From Paenibacillus cymbidii (GTDB lineage: Bacteria; Bacillota; Bacilli; Paenibacillales; NBRC-103111), in the NCBI RefSeq assembly GCF_004764705.1, contig NZ_SHLX01000031.1:45844-109843 (forward strand): DNA of 64,000 bases, read 5' to 3'. Below, one piece after another: positions 59,884-64,000 of this stretch. The translations under genes and the position numbers were made by a program. Position 1 is the stretch's first letter. Each line of letters begins with the position of its first letter. The notes under the pieces were generated by a model. It was not told the origin of the DNA and searched no databases. It saw nothing but the letters and a program-made list of their open reading frames with translations.

Positions 59884-60705
59884 TTATTCCGCGCTTTCCG
59901 GTTGTTGTTCTTCCGATGGTTCGTCCGCCGGAGCGGGGGCCGGCAAATTTTTCACCGACTCTTGCAGGTTTTTCGTATCTTCGCGATATTGGTCAAGCAA
60001 TTGCGGCAGCAGCTCGCGGATTTTGGCCGCGTCGTCGGCTTCAACGGCCGCCGTCAGCTCGTTCTGCAGCTTGATCGAAGCCGGAAGCTCGGCCTCTTCC
60101 CATTTTATCGCATCCGTCCCCTTGACGTCATAGGAGAAAAATAGGTTGCTTGCCACGGTCGCCGTTTCGCCGGCAGGGAGCGGCTTCGCCTGCAAGGTGA
60201 GGGTCGGCAGCGTTCCGAGCGGTCCGGACGCGCTCAGCTTGCCTTCCTTCACTTCGGGCAGCGGCGGCAACACAGGCGACGCTTCGAGGCGAACGCCTTC
60301 GGACGACGCTTCGAGCTTCACCGGCTTCGGCGCCAGCTTGGCCATTGCGTCGGCCATGTCCGCCTCGGCCTGCTTGCGCTCCGCCAGCGCTTCGCGCCAT
60401 TTCGCCGCATCGTCCGGCGTATACGACTCCGCCAGCAGCCGCAAATAGTTGCGCTCGTGCGCCGGTGTCATCAGCAGCCCGCCGCCGATGCTGCCCGCCT
60501 GCACCGACAGCATCGGGGCGGTCATCGCGAACGTGCCCGGCAGCGCCGAGACCGAACTCACCGTCAACGTTGCCGGCGCTGTCGTTTTGCCTGCCTCGTC
60601 CGTTCCCGAATCGGCGGCGCTGGCTCCCGTTCCTCCAACTGCAACTGCTGCCAGCAGCGAAAACAAACCGACTTGCGTAGCGCGACGTTTCCATTCCTTT
60701 TTCAT
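59884..60705 (-). CDS. Secreted protein encoded ahead of a two-component system
   Basis: A 273-aa exported protein of no recognised family. Signal peptide at 1-31 (KKEWKRRATQ, hydrophobic core, GASAADS). A Ser/Thr/Val-rich part is followed by a charged helical stretch (WREALAERKQAEADMADAMAKL), a beta-rich core with Pro/Leu repeats (VLPPLPEVKEGKL; LGTLPTLTLQAKPL), and an acidic, Pro-rich tail (PAPAPADEPSEEQQP). It lies 79 bp upstream of the regulator/kinase pair on the same strand and could be the kinase's sensed or accessory protein. Confidence 0.7.
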   Translation of the reverse strand: MKKEWKRRATQVGLFSLLAAVAVGGTGASAADSGTDEAGKTTAPATLTVSSVSALPGTFAMTAPMLSVQAGSIGGGLLMTPAHERNYLRLLAESYTPDDAAKWREALAERKQAEADMADAMAKLAPKPVKLEASSEGVRLEASPVLPPLPEVKEGKLSASGPLGTLPTLTLQAKPLPAGETATVASNLFFSYDVKGTDAIKWEEAELPASIKLQNELTAAVEADDAAKIRELLPQLLDQYREDTKNLQESVKNLPAPAPADEPSEEQQPESAE

Positions 60706-60856
60706 ATCTCTCGATCTCCTCTCGAATGTTTGTCGGGGCCGCGGTCGTCTCTATGTAGGCTCTTCTCCCGACACCCCTTACTTTAGCAGGCGATTGCGGA
60801 CATCCTGTCGCAACATTGTGTGAGATTGTGGGAAGCTGCTTACTTCGAGGAGGTAC

Positions 60857-60885
60857 TTACACACAGCCCCGATATTTTCTATAAT
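60857..60885 (+). promoter_or_regulatory. sigma-A promoter of the YesM/YesN-type operon
   Basis: TTACAC (60857-60862), a 17-bp spacer and TATAAT (60880-60885), 31 bp before the kinase start. Confidence 0.65.
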
Positions 60886-60915
60886 GGGTTTACATAAAAG
60901 GCGGGGGGCTTGCGG

Positions 60916-62724
60916 ATGATGAGGAACGCATGGCGGACGATATCGCTCAAGTCGAAGCTGGGTTTGCTTATTCTCGGTTTTTTCGGCATTCCGTTTCTCG
61001 TGTTTGGTGTCCTCTGGAACAAATATTCCATTGAAACGATCGAGCAGAACGCGATCGATTCCAACGACAAGCTGATCGACCAGGTCAGCGGCCGGTTGAA
61101 CGGCTATTTCGCCGACTTGATCCGGACGACGAGCCCGCTCATCACCCACCCGCTTGTCACTGCCTTCCTGAACGGCGACCCGCTGAATCGTTACGATCAG
61201 TTTCACAACTCCGAGCGGATTCAGGCCGAATTGTTCCCCAGCGTTACATTCAACCGCCCGGAAGTATACCGGTTCTCGCTGCTGAATGCGGATGGCCAAT
61301 CGATATCGACGCTGGGCGGTTTTAACGTCAATGAAACGTTCGCGTCGATCGTCGGGCAGATGAAAGAGGACGAGCTTACGAAAGTGCTCGGCGTGTCCAT
61401 GGACGAACCGGTGCCGCTGCTTGGCTTCGTCCGCAAAATTTTCGATCCGTCCTCCAAATCGTTAAAAGGGCTGTTGTATCTCGAACTCAATGTGCACCAA
61501 GTGCTGGCCTACGTGGAAAATTTCAAGCTTGGCGAAAGCGGGTTGCTGTGGATTGCGGACAACATGGAGCGGATCGTGTCGCATCCCGACCGGGAGCGAA
61601 TCGGCCAGCCGGTGCCGGCCCAGCTGGCGGCGCCGCTGCAAGCCAGCGGCGAAGGACATTTTACGCAAACGGTCGGCGGCACGAACAAGCTGTTTATTTT
61701 CAAGTCCACCTCCGAGACCGGATGGAAGCTGGTTGCGGAAGTGCCGAAGCGCGAGCTGACCGAACGAATGAGCGATTTGCGAACGGTGACGGTCGTCGTT
61801 GTGGCGCTGCTCGTTGTCATTGCGATCGTCGTCCTGGGCTCGTTCTCTTTTTCCTTGACCAAATCGCTTGTCCAGCTGCAGAAGCTGATGAAACGCGCCG
61901 AAAACGGCGACCTCGGCGTCGTTTCGACAGTGAACCTTTATCATCACGAAGTGGCCAGCCTGAACCTCAGCTTCAACAACATGGTGAGCGAGCTGAAGCG
62001 GCTCGTCGACGTCCAGCACCAGGCCGAGCTGCGGGAAAAAGATTACGAAATCCGCAAGCGCGATTCGATGGTCAAGGTGCTGCAGGCGCAAATCAATCCG
62101 CATTTTCTGTATAACACGCTGGAAGTCATCAACGCGCACGCGGTCATCGCCGGCGCGAAGCCGATCACCCGGATGACCAACGCGCTGGCGCGAATGTTCC
62201 ACTACAATGCCAACCATGCCAAACGGGTAGTGACGCTGTACGAAGAAATCGAAAACGTCAAAACGTACTTCTGGATATACAAGGAGCGAAGCCCCGATTT
62301 TCGCTGGGAGCTGGTCTGCGGCGAAGAGGAGGCGATACGGGTGCAGGCGGTGCCGATCATGCTGCAGCCGCTCGTCGAAAACGCGATGAAGCACGGCTAC
62401 ATGGAACACAAGCTGAAGCCGACTTACATCGCGATAACGGGTATGGCGGACGACGGGATATACCGGCTGCGGATCGCGGACAGAGGAAAAGGCATGGCGC
62501 CGGATGTGATGGACAAATACAATGCCGCCTTCGCTGCCGACGCGGACGACGAAAGGTCGCCGGAAGGCGCCATCGGGCTGTGGAACGTGCATCAGCGGCT
62601 GGTGTATACGTTCGGTCGACCGTTCGGGCTGCATATCGTCTCGTCGGACGAATCGGGCACCGTGGTGGAAATCAGGCTGCCGTTTCGACCATCGCAGGAC
62701 GGAGAGGGGGAAGCGCATGTATAA
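60916..62724 (+). CDS. YesM-type sensor histidine kinase
   Basis: A 602-aa kinase. Membrane helices lie at about 14-36 and 293-315 with a long dCache-like outside domain between. HAMP (316-370) is followed by the His_kinase domain with QAQINPHFLYNTLEVINAHA (phospho-His, about 396) and HATPase with PLVENAMKHGYME, IADRGKGMAP and GLWNVHQRLVYTFG. ATG 60916 has GGGGGG 7 nt upstream; TTG 60910 and ATG 60919 are alternatives. Its end overlaps the regulator gene by 8 nt. Such pairs usually control nearby sugar importers, but none is present on this side within the window. Confidence 0.92.
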   Translation: MMRNAWRTISLKSKLGLLILGFFGIPFLVFGVLWNKYSIETIEQNAIDSNDKLIDQVSGRLNGYFADLIRTTSPLITHPLVTAFLNGDPLNRYDQFHNSERIQAELFPSVTFNRPEVYRFSLLNADGQSISTLGGFNVNETFASIVGQMKEDELTKVLGVSMDEPVPLLGFVRKIFDPSSKSLKGLLYLELNVHQVLAYVENFKLGESGLLWIADNMERIVSHPDRERIGQPVPAQLAAPLQASGEGHFTQTVGGTNKLFIFKSTSETGWKLVAEVPKRELTERMSDLRTVTVVVVALLVVIAIVVLGSFSFSLTKSLVQLQKLMKRAENGDLGVVSTVNLYHHEVASLNLSFNNMVSELKRLVDVQHQAELREKDYEIRKRDSMVKVLQAQINPHFLYNTLEVINAHAVIAGAKPITRMTNALARMFHYNANHAKRVVTLYEEIENVKTYFWIYKERSPDFRWELVCGEEEAIRVQAVPIMLQPLVENAMKHGYMEHKLKPTYIAITGMADDGIYRLRIADRGKGMAPDVMDKYNAAFAADADDERSPEGAIGLWNVHQRLVYTFGRPFGLHIVSSDESGTVVEIRLPFRPSQDGEGEAHV

Positions 62725-63766
62725 CGTGATGATTGTCGATGACGAATACCCGGTCAAAGTCAATTTGCGCAGCATGATCGACGGCGCCGGCTTGCCGTTC
62801 CGGGTGGCGGACGAAGCGGAGAACGGGGAAGAAGCGTATCGGCTGGCGCTGCGGACGAAACCGCAGCTGATCGTGACCGACATCATGATGCCGGTCATGG
62901 ACGGGCTGGAACTGATTGGCAAGCTGCGCTCCTCGGGATTGGAAACGGAAATTGTCATCGTGTCGGGCTACAACGATTTTGCCTATGCCCAGCAGGCGAT
63001 CCGGTTCGGCGTGAAGCGGTATTTGCTGAAGCCGATCGACGATGGCCAGTTGCTCGCCTGCCTGCGCGAGCTGGAGCAGGAGCTGCGCCACGAAGAGCGG
63101 CAGCGCACGGAGCAGAGCGAGTGGGTGTGGTTCTGCAAAACGCGCGGCGAACGGCTGGCGGAGCAGCTGTGGACGCTGAACGAGGAAGAGGCGGAGCTGA
63201 CATTGGCCGAAATTCGCCGCATGTTCGCCGACCGGCAGCTGACGCTTGCTGTCGTTCACCAGTGTTATCGCAATTTGCTGCAATTCGTGTTCGGCGAGCT
63301 CGCCACGCGTTCGGACAAACCGTTCGCGGCGGCGCGCGAAACGCTTCTTCCGGCCGGCGAAGCGGCGCCGGATGATGCGGTTTCCGCCATCGTCGCCCGG
63401 CTGTTCGCCGAGCTACGCCAGATCCGTCAGCACGGCCATCGCAAAAAAGTGCAGGATGCGCTGCAGCTGATCCGGCAGACTTATTCGGACGAGGGGCTGT
63501 CGCTGCCGACGCTTGCCGCTTCGGTCGACTTGTCGCCATCGCGCCTGAGCGGCCTGCTGCGGGAAGAAACCGGGCGCAGCTTCACGCAGCTGTTGACGGA
63601 GGTGCGGATGGAGCAGGCGATGCTGCTGCTCGGCAACGCCTCGGCCAAAACGTACGAAATTGCGCTCGAAGTCGGCTATTCCGACTATTCCTATTTCACC
63701 AAAGCGTTCAAAAAGTATTGTGGGCTGACGCCGATGGATTACCGCAAACGAATGGGCGTTTTTTGA
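62717..63766 (+). CDS. YesN-type AraC response regulator
   Basis: A 349-aa regulator. Receiver (1-120): VMIVDDEYPVKVNL, phospho-Asp at about 56 in LIVTDIMMPVMDG, and YLLKPIDDGQ. Middle linker is helical. The C-terminal AraC domain (about 250-345) has LPTLAASVDLSPSRLSGLL and TYEIALEVGYSDYSYFTKAF. ATG 62717 follows GGAGAGGGGG. Coupled by overlap to the kinase gene. Confidence 0.93.
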   Translation: MYNVMIVDDEYPVKVNLRSMIDGAGLPFRVADEAENGEEAYRLALRTKPQLIVTDIMMPVMDGLELIGKLRSSGLETEIVIVSGYNDFAYAQQAIRFGVKRYLLKPIDDGQLLACLRELEQELRHEERQRTEQSEWVWFCKTRGERLAEQLWTLNEEEAELTLAEIRRMFADRQLTLAVVHQCYRNLLQFVFGELATRSDKPFAAARETLLPAGEAAPDDAVSAIVARLFAELRQIRQHGHRKKVQDALQLIRQTYSDEGLSLPTLAASVDLSPSRLSGLLREETGRSFTQLLTEVRMEQAMLLLGNASAKTYEIALEVGYSDYSYFTKAFKKYCGLTPMDYRKRMGVF

Positions 63767-63775
63767 CCTAACGAA

Positions 63776-63884
63776 AATAGCCCATAAAAAATGGCTTATT
63801 GGCCCGATTTGGCCGGCCCTGTCGAAAATAGCCAGTGAAAACATGGCTTATTCGCTCTGTCAGGCCCTAAATCGGGTGCCGTCA
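63776..63884. repeat. Truncated intergenic module F (AATAGCC class)
   Basis: Units 1 and 2 start at 63776 and 63827 (spacing 51): AATAGCCCAT...GGCTTATT and AATAGCCAGTG...TGGCTTATT. The central motif GGCCC TAAATC GGGTGCC follows, and then similarity stops at about 63884, so units 3 and 4 are missing. The break coincides with an IS-like end. Confidence 0.7.
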
Positions 63885-64000
63885 AGTAGTTTGTGTAGTA
63901 GGTTCTTCCATCGGGACGATGGAGGTCATTTGTTTGGTGTAAAAGGTTGTGGGCGGCCGTAGCCCAAGCGAAGGCGCGGGAGGTTATTTTTTTGCTCCGT
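63877..64000. mobile_element. Possible insertion-sequence end cut by the window edge
   Basis: GTCAAGTAGTTTGTGTAG begins right where module F breaks off. Its complement, CTACACAAACTACTTGAC, resembles the ends of IS256-family elements as I remember them. One minus-strand frame from the window edge reads TSRAFAWATAAHNLLHQTND, which may be coding, but it runs on without a stop into the module, so it is not proven. The remaining bases hold no other recognisable feature. Confidence 0.35.

Overview
The window is chromosomal DNA of a high-GC, low-GC-phylum (Bacillota) spore-former type, most likely Paenibacillaceae (Cohnella/Paenibacillus/Thermobacillus-like). This is inferred from the gene order hisZ-G-D-B-H-A-F-IE / trxB / rapZ-yvcK-whiA-HPr, the cggR-gapA-pgk-tpiA-gpmI-eno operon with a B. 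subtilis-like CggR operator, a CtsR box at clpP, a cre site, LplB/YtcP-type sugar permeases without their own ATPase, YesM/YesN two-component pairs, AGGAGG ribosome binding sites, and a strong G/C bias in third codon positions.

Layout. 1-7 kb: complete histidine operon under a TTGACG-17-TATTAT promoter, with a short HisG plus HisZ, a HisA of the eukaryotic type, and a HisI-HisE fusion. 7-8 kb: a divergent PRPP synthetase next to the pathway that consumes PRPP. 8-15.4 kb: a TPR protein, trxB, ROK glucokinase, rapZ, yvcK, whiA and an HPr-like protein that sits at the crh position but keeps His15. 16-22.4 kb: a secreted stalk-domain protein and a SARP-type response regulator with a giant hybrid kinase. 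22.8-24.8 kb: clpP and a PhyH dioxygenase. 24.8-41.6 kb: a catabolic island with a cre site, a solute-binding lipoprotein with two permeases, Gfo/Idh/MocA and SDR dehydrogenases, an RraA-type aldolase, an MmgE/PrpD protein, a D-galactonate dehydratase (DgoD), a ceramidase-like hydrolase, an alpha/beta hydrolase lacking its nucleophile Ser, a DUF6282-like metal hydrolase, GlcD/GlcF and an RpiR regulator. I read it as a sugar-acid pathway ending in pyruvate plus a 2-carbon or 3-carbon aldehyde/acid. 41.7-44.6 kb: an unrecognised alpha/alpha-toroid-like protein plus an SDR. 45.4 kb: tRNA-Arg(CCG). 45.7-53.2 kb: the glycolytic operon. 53.3-63.8 kb: an M50-like membrane protein, a sugar-phosphate isomerase, a zinc alcohol dehydrogenase opposite an AraC regulator, a secreted protein with an OmpR/HK pair, and YesM/YesN. 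The last ~115 bp look like the edge of an insertion sequence.

The most unusual content is not a gene. Nine intergenic modules (about 190 bp each) are scattered from 15.5 to 63.9 kb. Each complete module holds four 24-27-bp units whose start-to-start distances are 51, 62 and 51-52 bp (range 50-52 / 61-62 / 50-52). Six modules share one unit sequence (AATAGCCAGTG...CACTGGTTATT), but three others (15.5, 23.5 and 44.7 kb) have entirely different unit sequences with the same geometry, and most carry a related central GCC..AAATC.GGC motif. The spacings are close to whole numbers of helical turns. I know of no described family with this architecture.

Gene calls come from reading frames, motifs and neighbourhood only; no database search was run. 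Domain positions are approximate.
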